From Acanthosoma haemorrhoidale (Eukaryota > Arthropoda > Insecta > Hemiptera > Acanthosomatidae), in NCBI GenBank assembly GCA_930367205.1, contig OV884012.1, positions 36,161,520-36,225,519 of the forward strand: a DNA stretch of 64,000 nucleotides, read 5' to 3'. The notes under the pieces are model-generated. The model was not told the DNA's origin and ran no database searches. It worked only from the letters and a program-made list of their open reading frames with translations. Positions 26,101 to 37,700 of this stretch are shown piece by piece. Within the stretch, counting starts at the first letter, position 1, and each line of letters begins with the position of its first letter. The translations under genes were made by a program, and so were the position numbers.

Positions 26101-29100
26101 GTGCAATTGAGAGAGGATAGATTCAGGGACCGAGTCACTAATTGAAGGGGAAATGAACTGAGAATACACGGGATACGCAGCCCCATTCCCAGGCGCACAA
26201 AGCGACATAACATATTTAGCAAACGACCGAGACCACAGCTAATGCATTTAGTCTAAGGGCAGAAATTGGTTTGGGACAGTTACTTGGCCAGCTCTGGGAA
26301 GATGGCATATAATCCCAGAATCGGCGCCGAAAAATCCACCTATCTAAGAATAATATGTCAAATGAAAACTTTTTAAGTTTGCCCCTCAAGAGTGGAAAAA
26401 CTTTCCAGAATTCTGACGAAAAAGTACTATACAATTTTTACATCCTTTGTAAAAATGAAAACGACTTATTGCTGAATTATATTACTCTGGATTCATCCTT
26501 AAAAAAAAACAAAGCCGTTTTTGCGTATCTAAATTGTTTCTTCGCCACCAAATAAAAAAGATAAGTTCTACTTTAAAGTATCTACCGTACTAGATGCACC
26601 AAGATCAAATACTCTATCTGCTTACTAGATAGTTACGTGTCTGACAGCTCTCGGCCCTCAATAGAACCATTATTTTCAGTATAAACTAAATCTGTGATCT
26701 GGCAGCTAGGTCAACTCTAATTGCACTACAAGCTCGCGCGTGTTGCAGCAACAGAAGGGTGTACATGTACATGAAGCGTACCTAACCCTCCCCAGGAGGT
26801 ACCGACGACACAAAGACTGCCTGCACCCACCCACAGGGTACTCTTGAGCCCGTTTAAAGGGTATTAGTGATGAACCAATGAGCATTATCGGTGTCTGGCC
26901 ATTGACCAAAGGCACGATCACCAGTTATATTAAAGTCTCCTCTTGGGCACTGGGAAGCATTGACAACTCTTAGGAACAGTTTTCAATAGAAAGCCTAAAT
27001 ACGTCCTACGACCAACCGCAGACAAGGCTAGGATTTATATCCTAAGTATGTGGGACTTGCCATATTAAAAAGTAAGTTAACATGGACCAAAACACAGATA
27101 GTTTGTTGTTATCGTAAGATAGAGTTCTACTTTTAAGTCGGAGAAGTCGTATAGACGGACGTAAAATCCTCTAGTTGCTTATTATCATCATGCAATTATT
27201 GAGTTATTACCTACCTGACGTCAATCTCACTGTTATCCGCCTATAAAAGGCCGACGGTTCTTATTCGTTTGGTCGATTATCTAAATCATTAGAATCATGA
27301 AGAGTGATGAATAAATTTGAAAGCGTGCCTTATTTATTTGGATTGAACTCACCGTTACCATTGTCGGCATAAACCGTGTTCTGAGTGAGCTTGTTAAACA
27401 TAGCTCCATTATTGTTATTCCTTATTATATTCTAGCCGCACCAATAAACCAAGATAAATAGGCCACTTTAATTTATATTGCTCCACATAACATTGTTTGA
27501 CATAATTTTTTTTCTAAATCGATCTTGGCAACTTCTCGATTTCTGGGAATGAATGCCTCCTACATTTTGACCTATTTTATTCATCCTTATACAGCTATAT
27601 TCACCGTGGTCCTCTTGTCGTCTTGCACCGTAAGTCGTAAGTCATTCAAATCCTTCTTGATTTTTCTTGTGACCTAAGCTAGAAGAATAAAGCGTAGATG
27701 ATTATAATGTTCGAATCTGATTCTATTGTTCATTCACCGTCACAAGCGCTTGATTAAACAATACTGAAACATCCTGGCCAGGTTGGCTCACTGTTAAATA
27801 TCAAACAGAGGAGCGAGGAAGGTAATTACAAAAGGGGCCGGGGAGGAGGGACACAGGGAATTAACCTCCGGAGCGGGAAGGAAGACAACAATATCAGCAG
27901 GAGCGGAGGATAATAAGGCAGTTTATACACACCTCTCTCTCCTCGCTATAATAATACAGCTGAGGGGACTACAGCTGATGATTATCGGGGCCATCCTTCC
28001 AGCCCGTAGCCTTGGGAGAGATTGGGCGGCTCTATGCATGAGATTGCCCCTCTGATGGGCCGTTTTGCCCCGGGGGGAGGGGGTAAGATTGTAATTTCCA
28101 ACTGTTAGTCTACCCTGCGGAGGAGAGAGGGGCCTAACGAGGTTAGGGTCTACATTTGATGGGATCCAGCGGAGGGGGGTAGGCACGAGGGCGGAGCAAC
28201 ATGGCGGGCAGGCCACGCCCCTTCGCACATCAATGGTCGGCTCTAGGAGGCCCGGAAGCCTCATTGGACTAGCCCCCTCTACTTTCAGTCTTCTGTCTGC
28301 CTTTTGATTCCGCCGGCAAACAACCAGGCCTTCCTCTGTCAGAGGAACATGGTTTTAAACTAAACAATATCTCTGGCTACAACAAATAGCCTGTCCCTCT
28401 CTTGTGCATTATTGTCTCAGCAGCGTAAAAGCCATTTATTGGTTATTGTTTATATTCCTGGGTCAATCTGATCATTAACAGTTCATTATTTTCCCATCGA
28501 CAAAGTTATCTGTTTCATTAATATGGCTCTGAAATGGAGTAAGTAGATCCACTCCATCTGGCTTCAATATATTTTTATTACAACTACGAAAGCATCGTGC
28601 ATATGGTACTTAAAGTTTTACGGACAGACATCTAGGGCTCTCTGACCTTTTGAAGTTTCTAACTTCTCATTACCAAGAAAAAATTAAATGCCTTTTCTCT
28701 ATCGCTCCATTTGGCTCCGAGGAAGTTTTTGTTTCTTCAGTGACATTTTTAATCTTTCTTCACCTCAATAAGGGTGGCGATATGCAAATAGAACCAGCCC
28801 CTCTGTTATATATCCAAGTAATTTAGTGAACCGTAATGAAAAATATGTTTTATGTGACTGATTTCGGAATTTGGCTTCCTATCAAGGGAAATTTTAACTC
28901 TAAATATAGCTACAAATTCTAAGAAATAATGAAAGATCGAAGACTAAGGGAAACATAAGGTACGATTGTCCAATACCTCAGACTCTATGAATGTTACCGT
29001 TCAAAATTGACTTCTATTGCGCATATGCACTGAATAGATTGAGAGCGAGAGATAAAGATAAAACGACCTCCATAGTTTTTTTCACCACATTCTCAAGAAG

Positions 29101-32100
29101 AGGTAATGGGGCAAACGTGACTGGTGTCATAAAAAAATTGATAAGATACATCGATGCAGAATTATCTGTAGGGTAATAATTGTATTATTATATAGTATTA
29201 TTGGCAGATCACAGGAAGAAACCATTTCGTACAGACCTTTGGTGGATGTAATGACCGACCTTAAATTACTAGATCAGGGAAGGACTAATCAAATGTTTGC
29301 AATATGCGAATGCTTCCTATTACCCAACAGGTAATCTAGAAAATAATTTAAAACGACACGTATTTAAGTCTATCTTCCAGTTCTACTGTATATGGAATGC
29401 TGGCTGGCTTCTAACTGATAAATTTCTGAGCCGTATTACTCCTAGGGATTACCGATTTTGATTTATTTATTATTTTTCAACGATGGTATATTCGTGCACC
29501 TCCTCCTACCGATTCAGTTTCTTAATAATCTTTCGTTGCAAAAAGATTTAAAATATTTCGCCAACCTCCTTTACTTTGACTTCACATTGTTTTTTTATAT
29601 ATGTATCCCAAATATGAAACCATTATTTTTAAAAACCAATTATCTATTTTACTAACTTGAAATACATTTTTAAGTAATAACATTTTCGTTGATGAGTTTT
29701 TATTAAACTATAGGCAATAGAAAATATTTATGACTTCCTAGAACCTCGGTTCTATTCTAAGAATAAGCCGAAGAGATAATAAGCGAAAACAGTAGCCGAT
29801 AAAAGTCCATTTAAAACTGACATGCAAATGTAACTTTTATTTGTTGGAGTGAAATTGAATATGTTCAAATATGTCTGCTTCTTTAATTTTAACTTCTGTG
29901 TAAATGTTAACATTTATGTTTGGTTTTAAATATTTTCACACTGCTGTTTACAATTTTCTATTGAACTGTTTTTTCACTGCAATTTTTGAATATAAATATG
30001 CTTTCTTTTTTTTTATACCCTCGTCTATTTTATGGGTATGCCTATGAAAGACATTATTATACATATACGTTGCTATATTTATGCTTGACACTCCCCAGGA
30101 CGGGACAAGTACGAAATGAGTGTGAAAAGACACTTTTAGTTTGACAAATATGGCCATAAACACCCTGATTTTCACGGGGTCGAATACAGGTCAGTACTAG
30201 GAATGCTCGAGGAGAAGAGATAGGGAGAGAGTAGTTTTTGAAGAAGAGGAAGAGATCAGGAAAAGAGAGACTTGAGGGAAACTCTGACTAGGTACTGGGC
30301 TAGGATGGCTTGCTGCAAATAATAGGTTTTCTGTTTTACCTAAATGTGGATCAATATGTTGTCGCAGTTTGTAATTAAGGTCAATGGCGTTTTATATCTC
30401 CAAGAGGTTAATCTATTGTACGATGGTTAATCTATTGTACGAATTCGATAGAATCGGGGAAATCGATCGTGAGGCACTACCGACAATCCCCCATCCCTAT
30501 TTGCTGCAGTGGATAATTTTACAGGAACAACTATTTGAATTACTGATACGTATCACGTGTCACGATACCAATAGTTCCCGGATTAAAGAAAAATACTGTA
30601 CTTATTTATGCCAATCCCGAAGGTTATCCCCATTTACGTTACATCAAACGGAGGGGTAAGGTAATCGATTACACGGAGGGAAACTCAAGAATTATGCCCT
30701 CCTGTTACCATATTGTTTAAGTTGCTTGGTAAACAAAGCTTTCAAGAATTAAATGTAGTGATATTCCCAAGACCCGGTTTCTGTTAACAAACGAAATAAA
30801 GTATGAATATGAAATAATTAATAAATTTTTAAATTAATTTCTTTAAGCTATTACTACTGAAATAATTTTAAAAAAAATAAGATTAATGATACATGGCCTG
30901 TAATCTAATATATATTGGAGAGAGGTAGTGAGATAGCGTCATAGATAGGTGTGGGTTAGATCATAGATCTTTGGGTTATAAGTCTAGATCTATTTAGATA
31001 TCACTAGCTAGGGGCATAGTGAGTCTCGTACTTAGAAAATGCAGTGGTTCCTCCCAGACAAGTTCTTCTTTCCCTGGATGAAACCTGACTGCCTTTTTAT
31101 CTAGACCCACACTTCACTGCTATTTACAATTGGCCCTCTCTTGAAATAATAAATACCCTGCGTGGCCAGTTTTTTCATTCGCTTTAACCTTAAATTTCAT
31201 TTTCATTCGCTATAACTTAAATTAGAAACTTGAAGTGCATTATTTATATAAGCATTTATTCTGGCCACGAATTCGAGGTCAGATGCCTCAATGCATAGTG
31301 AGCATCTATTTGGCCTGTGTATATAAAAATGTCATAAACATCTCGGCAACTTGTTTTTTATAACTCCAACGCTTTTTGGCACCCATTTCATTTTTGTAGA
31401 CACAGTTCTGTATAACCCACATATGGTTCTACCAATGTTGCCATACACCTTAAGGGGCCCATCATAGACAATCAACATGGTTATCTACCTTCTTTCCATG
31501 TAGAAAGAGATGTTAAAACCTCTGTAGACAAGCTGGAATGAAATGTAGGCCCTTAAGTATTTTAGAATATTTCTGAACCAAGCTGACCCGTCTTCTGAAT
31601 AATAATAATTTCAAATCAAAGCTGAGACTAATACCTGAGTCGGACCTGAAACGTAATTATAACGGCCCAGAATAACTATTATTAAGAGCAAGGTGCTGTA
31701 TGAATATTATATGAATAGGATAAGACTATGGTGAAATGTCGGACTATTACATAGAAGCGACCGACGCGTCGCGACCACAACACCGAGAGAATACTTTATA
31801 TAGGCTTGGATGGGCCGGAATACAGATCAGCCTGTCCCAGCTTCTTAAAATATATTGCCAGCTGCTCCTCGATAGGGAAATCTAATCTACAGCACCCCCT
31901 CCGACATCTTAACAATTTCTATTTAGCATCTGCTATTCTTGTCTTTCCGTCCAGCCAGGTTTGCTGGGCTAATTTCTTAATAAATATACAGAATATTTAA
32001 ACCTTTTTACATTTTCGTAAATATAGCGGCGGCCGACCACTGTGCACGAGTACACTATTTATTTTGTTTCAACATTATTATATTATATATATCAAATTTA

Positions 32101-35100
32101 CATAATGGGGTAACACTTTGAATAATTACGAAGATTACTTGTCGTAAAATTAAGTCAGCGTAGAAGGAGCTATATGCTTTTCATAAATTGGAAAAACAAC
32201 ACAATAAAAACAAGCTTCATACGATTGACGTCGGCTTACTTTATCAGTTTAGTATTAACATTTTTATTAGTATATACGTGGAAGAAACATAACATCGCAT
32301 ATCTGAGAATTGGTGATTTGTTTGCACAGGTTTGGTTCCAGAACAGGAGAGCGAAGTACCGGAAACAGGAAAAGCAGCTCCAGAAAGCTCTGGCTCCTTC
32401 CGTCCTCCCGACCTGCAATGGAGCCATGATGCGCAACATCTACCCTACGGCCACTCGCGGCTACCAGCCTTACCCTCACCCTAACACCATCAACAGATAC
32501 CCGCAGGTATTGTATTATTTTATATCTCAACTTATCCTAAATTGGATAACGTAATTGTGTTAAGGGGCAGTTATAATTATTAGTACAACATGCTAATCCT
32601 TCCCTGTAGGGACACAGCCATCCAATGTCGAACGACAGCCGTGACTTTCTTTCAGTTGCATTGTAATTAAATTAATTGTTATCTCCTTTGAAAGATGTCC
32701 CAATACGCTCAAAAATACGCTAATAGGGGACATTTGATCAGTGAAGAGTTTATTTTAAGGATCGAATCTTAATTGAGATTATACAAATTTATTCTCTACT
32801 ACTTTTCCTTAAAAAAAAGAACTCTCTTATTTATATGTTACACATACAGTTCAATATTTTATTTTTAAATATTAAAGTAATCATAAATGATAAGAATGAA
32901 TAATCTCTTAATAAGCATGTAGTTATTGTGATATATTTTTAGATGAGCGGTGCCAGCTACCCATCAATGAGCCAACCATTCTCTATGAGTCACAGCGCAA
33001 CAAACATGACTTCTGGGATGAGGCAAGATTCCATGGGTACGTTTTAGTTATTAATATAAATATGTTTGTAGTCAGCAAATTCAAATTATTTTTTTTTTGT
33101 AAAAAAAATCTTTAGCTAAATTGTTGAGTGACAACACCAATGGTTAAAAATAATCGATATTCTTAAATTTAATGAGATTTGTAAAAAGAAGTTGAGAAAA
33201 TTATTTTTTGTTTACTATTTAAGATAAATAAATCTCATGTAGGAACTGAAAGTAAAAATAGGCAAAGCTAAAATATTTCCAGGAAACCTTAAATTCGGGA
33301 TAACATAATTGGCACGTCTACATGAAAATTTTATGCAGATCTGTGTAAGATGAAAGCATAAGAAACTATAGATTGGTCTTCATTCTTCAAAAAGGCTTTT
33401 TATTTATCAAAAGATCCGAAGATGTGTATCCGTTTATTATGATAAAATTAAAATTTGCCTTATTGGGCAATAAGTAATTGTGATAAATGATCTCATTCAT
33501 ACCATATTTACAATTTTTCATTCGCTCGCTCATTCATATACTATTTACAAACAGCCCAGAGACCTCCCAAATCCACAAGGTTGTCACCTCCCTCGCATGC
33601 AAGAGAGGAAGCGGAGTCTTGGGAAGTCCCCCACGCTCCTCAGCAAGCCGCGTCACTGGATACGAGCCAGCAAAGGCTTACCAAGAGCGCGAGAGCCACA
33701 GACGCTCAGGAGATGATTAGAGAAACTGGCCATTGCCAGGACTCCCCCTATTACGCATTTATAGCAGGTAACGGGGCCACTCCCGTTTTAGTCTCCGAGG
33801 AGGATTATAGGGATGAGTGGTGCAGTGCAATGACTGTGCTAGGGGATTAGGTTGATTGGGTAGGTTACTATGGAATTTTATGAACTTAGATAGGCTGAGT
33901 TCGAGAATGTAAGGTATATTAAGATCGTTATGAAGGGTTTTGTTGCTGACATAATAAGGGGTATTTACTATTGTTCTCAGGACTTTTGATTGAAAGGATT
34001 GGATACGCTCGATGTTCGACTTTTTTGCTGTCCACCATGTATCTTAAATAATGGGGAAAAGAAACATTAGCCGATCATGTATTTAATATTTGTGAACTTT
34101 ATGCAAAACAAATGAATACAGTAGAAAGAAATAGCTTGTAACAAATGGTAAATGGTTAAAGAAAAGTTATGACATGTCAATGCCATGAAAACAAAAGAGC
34201 TAACTAAACTAATAAGGAATGCAAAAAACCCGGAATAGAATCATGTGAGAGAAGGTCATTCTCAAGATAAAACAAAATTGAAGTTAAGTAAATGAAGAGA
34301 AGAAAAGTCCTTTAGGGTGTAGGCATGAATGTTCTTGCTGCCCTATGTGAAAAGAAACAATAGTAACTTAGTCCGGATTCAAACCTGAGAGTAAGTTTGA
34401 ATAATCATTCTTATTGGTGGTAATGATTAATGAGAGAGTAATGGTAAGTGAAGGGCATTTCAACGGAAGTCGCAAGGTTCAAATCACGGTTACGTTGCGA
34501 CTGAGACATAAGCACGCTTCATATTTTGCTAGGATATTGTGGCTGACAATTGGCGTATTCACGCTGATTGATATAAAAACCCCTTTACGGCCGAATACCT
34601 TAAGTCTTGACCAGAAGGAACTGGAAGGGGTGGGTGAGGGCATAAGGGCGAAGAGGAGAGGAGCAGAGAGCGATGATTACAAACGAGGGCAGGAAATTGA
34701 GAGCAGTGAAGGAAATTGTCTCAAGGCGCCCCTCAGATTGAGCAGGGAGCTGCTAACTCACTTAGGGGACGTCTTCTTCTTAACTCCGCTCTCCACGTGC
34801 CTTTTCCTCTTCTCGAGCACTGTCATGTACCTTGATACAGATGCAGCGGATGCTATGAGAACATTTCGGCGATAATCGGAGAAAAATAAAATTCATTGGT
34901 AGCCCTAGTGGTGCCCTAAGACTTGTCACCTTAAAACAACCCACGGCAATTCCCTCCTTCATCTATATCTGTCTGCTTGTTGTAGAAATGTTCCGCTTGA
35001 TAAGAACTTTTAAAAATACGTTGTCACCGCGTTGATGCACGTTTGGTTAAGGTAAAATAACGGGTGGGGATCTTTTTTAGATGTAATTTAATACTTTCTT

Positions 35101-36737
35101 CCTAAAGTTAAACCATTTCCAACTTTATGCAACCCTTTACATTTATATTCAAATGTTAATCAAATATTTTTACAGCCATATTGCAGCTGAAATCATTATG
35201 GCTGTTGGTCTAGAAAGATAAAACATTTTTGTAAACTTAAATTACATTGTGTTAAATGAATTGTGTCAAATAGATTTTGGAGTGTTTTAAGCCTTTCTGG
35301 AAAATATTGGAAAAGTATGAACTCAATTTGGAAATTCTATATAAACGGATTGGGTTAAATAAAATAAATGTGAACTAGCTACCAAGAAATACAAAACAAA
35401 ATGTTTACATTTTGCAATTACTAGTAAATTTGACTAGTATATATAGTATAAGGATAAAATATGTGATTAAATGGTCTTTGGGATTTTTCATTTTTTAAGT
35501 CAATTGCTCAAAAGATTCCTTTTAATAGTTCTTTCTTAAATCTGCCACATACCTATAAGGAGCAGAGCAGGCTGCAGCTGTTTGCCTAAGCAAGATTGGT
35601 GGGAGTTAAATTTTCACAGGGGAATAACCACTTGATAGATTCAGTATTGACACTATTCTTTAAAAAAGGGTAGTTATAGGTATCTGTAAATAAGCCACCC
35701 TTCCTAGAATATTCTGGAGTATCTAAGAGTGTTAAAACCAAATATTTATACATTTAGATTTGATCATATGATTAATTTAGATGCAATATGACCTTTCTCA
35801 ATATTTTGTGGCATTGAGTATACATGATCTTTGCAAGCAGTATTTCTACTGGCTAAATGGGCGACCAGTAGTGTAAACTAAAAACTAACAGTAGAATATT
35901 GGGAGCTGCTTCAGAATCGCAATTTAATGGTACCAAATACTCAACCTCCCAAAAAATCGAAATTGGCCATTTTGTCTCTGCCCTGAGTATCTCTCAATGT
36001 ATTTTTAGTTAGAAACATAAACAAAATTAATAACTGCCAATTTTAAATAATTTTTTTTTTTTTGGATTCAGGTGACGTCAAAGTAGAGAATGTAGATCTG
36101 ATGAATCGTGTATGGGGGCAAAATTTCTGTAAGTTCTCTTTTATAACAAATATATTTTGCTTCTCTTAGATTGTCAAGTAATTGTAATTCTTAGAAGCAG
36201 TTTCATTGGCGGTCACATTTTTAATTTTGTTTTTGGAGGGGAGGTTTAAACTGTTTATTTAGATTTGTTAAGCTATTGAACTTGAATACTTTAGGTAAAG
36301 AAAATCTAATTTTGCTTATCGAACAGGGAAACTGGCTTTTCATACTTCATCTATTTATACATATATTGTTAGGAATGATACTAATATAAAAAAATTAGAT
36401 AGTAAGAATTTTTTTGAGTTTCTTAAACTTAATCCCTGGGATATCATAAGATTTTTCTATACGAGGCTCTTTCTTCAAACATTTTCCCTGTTATTGAAGA
36501 TTTCTTTGGTATATGTCTCAAAATAAATCCCCTTTGATTGTGGACCAAACATAAAGGAAGCAAGAGCTGAAAAAAAAATCAAATAATTTCTTTGCTGATT
36601 AACAAATACATCATACAAATCATGTTTCAGGTATGTCACCAGACGATGAGTGGTACAATAAAAGCCTGTCGGCCTTGCGCATGAACAGCTCACACCACCC
36701 CAACCTCGGAGCCCCTATGCTCCAGTATCAGACATAG
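20058..36737 (+). CDS. Prop1-like: PROP1/UNC-42-type paired-class homeobox transcription factor (5' partial)
   Basis: This nuclear sequence-specific transcription factor is assembled from six exons: 20058-20185, 24990-25097, 32330-32506, 32943-33036, 36072-36128 and 36631-36737. All are GT/AG-bounded and phase-consistent, giving 222 residues plus a stop; the N-terminus is missing. The homeodomain runs from [10 protein letters not shown] (residues 1-10) through [19 protein letters not shown] to [13 protein letters not shown]. Position 50 is Gln (Q50, paired-like). Introns fall between homeodomain residues 10/11 and 46/47, the latter a common position in paired-class genes. No paired domain is visible. 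The tail is rich in Pro/Tyr/Ser/Met and ends in an OAR-like motif, [13 protein letters not shown]. The homeodomain resembles the PROP1/UNC-42 family more than Prrx, Arx or Otx; UNC-42 specifies neuron identity in worms. Family call about 0.85; exact orthology is not proven. Introns of 4.8, 7.2 and 3.0 kb hold transposon debris. Confidence 0.88.
21501..23086 (+). mobile_element. 5'-truncated RNase H-bearing LINE with possible 13-bp target duplication
   Basis: The element carries the end of a reverse transcriptase, an RNase H domain and a C-terminal zinc-knuckle-like motif, then an A-rich tail at 23061-23080. AAATAAAATAGAA occurs at 21501-21513 and again at 23074-23086, directly after the A-rich tail, as a target-site duplication would. 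The string is A-rich, so chance cannot be excluded. LINE clades with RNase H include I, LOA and R1; I cannot assign one. It lies in intron 20186-24989 of the homeobox gene, in the same orientation. Confidence 0.8.
21584..22996 (+). pseudogene. LINE pol remnant: RT end, RNase H, zinc knuckle
   Basis: The coding remnant starts with [16 protein letters not shown] and an [12 protein letters not shown] block, the conserved end of jockey/R1/I-type reverse transcriptases. The frame shifts near 21870, where [19 protein letters not shown] continues in another frame, and again near 22130. The last frame (to 22996) holds RNase H: YTDGSL (first Asp), QAEVMAI (Glu), FTDSQAAI (second Asp) and [16 protein letters not shown] (His and last Asp). 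It then has [18 protein letters not shown], a CCHC-like motif. The RNase H residues survive but the two frameshifts disable the protein. The stop is followed by a 3' UTR and poly(A). Confidence 0.85.
23160..23188. repeat. Short inverted repeat
   Basis: TGACTCAATTA and its complement TAATTGAGTCA face each other across an A/T centre, between the LINE tail and the U2-like sequence. No function can be assigned. Confidence 0.6.
23205..23395 (-). ncRNA. U2 snRNA-like sequence (divergent copy or pseudogene)
   Basis: On the minus strand the block contains TAGTATCTGTTCTTATCAGC, the branch-recognition and stem IIa part of U2. Further on it has AAACTGATTTTTGAG in the Sm-site region and GACGGAGTGCTAG, CACCTCTGTCGCGGGTTTAC and CCGGTATTGCAGTACC, which match stems III and IV of insect U2. 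Order and spacing match a whole U2 of about 190 nt. The first 45 nt are strongly diverged. The GUAGUA branch-pairing element reads CTAGTA, and the Sm site has lost its GG end. Stem IV still pairs, and stem III pairs through TAGC/GCTA. This is most likely a retrocopy or decayed gene, on the strand opposite to the host gene. Confidence 0.8.
23400..24330. other. Pyrimidine-rich intronic stretch with GC-rich patch
   Basis: Long A/C- and T/C-rich runs leave a 179-codon frame open on the plus strand, but its composition (poly-Thr/Leu/Tyr) looks like low complexity. A GC-rich patch at about 23805-23880 is followed by a (TA)n run. No domain is recognised. Confidence 0.45.
24990..25097 (+). CDS. Prop1-like: Homeobox gene exon, homeodomain residues 11-46
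   Basis: Bounded by acceptor TTCCCAG and donor GTAATA; exactly 36 codons in phase 0. It encodes helix 1, helix 2 and the start of helix 3 ([10 protein letters not shown] ... LNEARIQ). Leu16 and Phe20 of the homeodomain core are in place. Confidence 0.92.
25310..25900 (+). pseudogene. LINE reverse-transcriptase fragment (RTE-like)
   Basis: In broken frames the plus strand reads [13 protein letters not shown], corresponding to the 'I..LKNGKAPGxD' RT block. After a gap it reads [11 protein letters not shown], corresponding to '...YQCGFRxGRST'. Stops and frameshifts separate them, so it is long dead. It lies in the 7.2-kb intron that splits the homeodomain (25098-32329). Confidence 0.55.
27820..28330. 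promoter_or_regulatory. GC-rich island inside the homeobox intron
   Basis: About 500 bases of G/C-rich sequence stand out sharply from AT-rich intron. Visible motifs include a CTCTCTC run (GAGA-type) near 27934, ATGGCGG near 28201 and GGGCCATC near 27986 (GCCAT, the Pho/YY1 core). There is also CCACGCCCC near 28212 and CATTGG near 28261. A 113-codon minus-strand frame (27923-28264) has no recognised domain and probably stays open because of composition. It could be an enhancer, a Polycomb response element or a promoter for an antisense RNA. The motifs are short and the call is inference. Confidence 0.35.
28331..32329. other. Rest of the large homeobox intron
   Basis: The stretch is AT-rich. 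It contains an octamer-like ATGCAAAT near 28783 and Fox-like TGTTTAT near 28447, but nothing that can be called a gene or a transposon. A purine-rich stretch lies at 30205-30290. Confidence 0.4.
32330..32506 (+). CDS. Prop1-like: Homeobox gene exon, recognition helix and post-homeodomain region
   Basis: Bounded by acceptor TTTGCACAG and donor GTATTG; 59 codons in phase 0. It begins [20 protein letters not shown], the recognition helix with Q50 and N51. It then carries a Tyr/Pro-rich segment ([16 protein letters not shown]). Confidence 0.92.
32943..33036 (+). CDS. Prop1-like: Homeobox gene exon, Ser/Met-rich segment
   Basis: Bounded by acceptor TTTTTAG and donor GTACGT; it ends in phase 1. 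It encodes [16 protein letters not shown] and on to GMRQDSM, low-complexity Ser/Met sequence probably in a transactivation region. Confidence 0.85.
33440..34035 (-). mobile_element. 3' end of a jockey-like LINE
   Basis: On the minus strand a frame of about 90 codons (34030 down to the stop at 33759-33761) reads [20 protein letters not shown], then [19 protein letters not shown] and ends in [13 protein letters not shown]. This is the C-terminal end of jockey-type LINE ORF2 proteins in arthropods. A GC-rich 3' UTR follows down to an AATAA-containing A/T tail near 33440. Everything upstream of the W-x-A-K-K-S-N block is missing or frameshifted. It sits in intron 33037-36071 of the homeobox gene, antisense to it. 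Confidence 0.75.
34036..36071. other. Homeobox intron, nothing recognised
   Basis: A T-arm-like GGTTCAAATC near 34478 lacks partner arms. A 153-codon frame at 34414-34875 has no motif and is probably chance. The stretch ends in a polypyrimidine tract and the acceptor before 36072. Confidence 0.4.
36072..36128 (+). CDS. Prop1-like: Homeobox gene microexon with VKVE sumoylation consensus (possible cassette)
   Basis: Bounded by acceptor GGATTCAG and donor GTAAGT. At 57 bases with the same phase (1) on both sides, it can be skipped without a frame change. It encodes [22 protein letters not shown] fits the sumoylation consensus (hydrophobic-Lys-x-Glu). Skipping it would join ...DSMG directly to MSPDDEW. 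Confidence 0.72.
36631..36737 (+). CDS. Prop1-like: Homeobox gene last exon, OAR-like C-terminus
   Basis: Bounded on the left by acceptor ATGTTTCAG; the frame ends ...APMLQYQT then TAG at 36735-36737. The segment [15 protein letters not shown] has the spacing and SLSALRM core of an OAR motif, which in paired-like factors modulates DNA binding or activation. Confidence 0.9.
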
Positions 36738-37700
36738 TCCAGACATTTCTAGGGCACGCACTGCCACGGCGTGGCTTTGAAAAAGGAGCACCTTGAATAA
36801 CACACAACCTACACTTGAAGATAAAGGTTAAATCTTCAAGGCGATTAGTTTAGTGGCATTCTGCGTCATTTAAAAGAACTTTACGCCCCCATTGGATTTT
36901 GTTAAATTACTGTTATTGTGAGAATGTTAAATATAAATAAAACAGTGTATAATTATGCATTGTTGGATATGTTTTGTTATGTGATCGTAGATAAATTGCT
37001 AGTTTCTCTAATATTTGTTGTTTTTATTTATATATGTGCAAGTATGACTACTCTACAACGAATTATTTTCTTATATGATTGTTGCTTTTTTTTCATCTTT
37101 TTTTTTTAACAATATATGTTCAGTGTTGTTTTGTATGTTTGAATAAGAAAATATATACAAACGGTAATAAAAGACAAGAAGAAGTAATATTTCCTTGTTT
37201 TCAATATTTTATATATACCTATAAATATATATAATAGCCTGTATGAATACAAATATGTAAGATGTAAATAATAGTTAAGGATTGTATTGATTTGAGATTT
37301 TATCTTTAAGAATTGTTAATAGGTTCACATTTGTTCAAAATTATCTACGGAAACTAATGGTCTCGGAAAATTAATGGAAATTTTCTCTATTTACCATTTC
37401 CTTATATAATTACAATTGGTTTCTTTAATGTATATATATAAATAATATAAAAATATACAGCACTGTTGTTGTTGTTAATGTATATGTATGAAGGTTTAAT
37501 AAATCTAGAATTGCTTATGAACGAGAATTGTAAAAAGTGCCACTGGACAACTAACTTAAGTTACTTAGCCTTGACAGTAAACATAAAGAATATTATATTA
37601 CAAAGTTCCTGTGCTTGCTCCAGAAAATCTGATCCAATGATCACCTGTCCTACCCTGTCTGTGTAGCTAAATAATAAAATGGCTATGTGGATGGCATTTT
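36738..37700 (+). other. Probable 3' UTR of the homeobox gene
   Basis: This AT-rich stretch after the stop codon carries several AATAAA-type signals (about 36934, 37498, 37670 and 37823) and ATTTA-like elements. Which polyadenylation site is used cannot be told from sequence. Confidence 0.45.

Noticed and set aside
27923..28264. 113-codon minus-strand open frame in the GC-rich island
   Set aside because: Pro/Arg-rich composition follows from GC content; no domain, no splice context and no start context.
34420..34510. tRNA-like GGTTCAAATC in the homeobox intron
   Set aside because: No A box at proper spacing that I can defend and no tail; left as chance.
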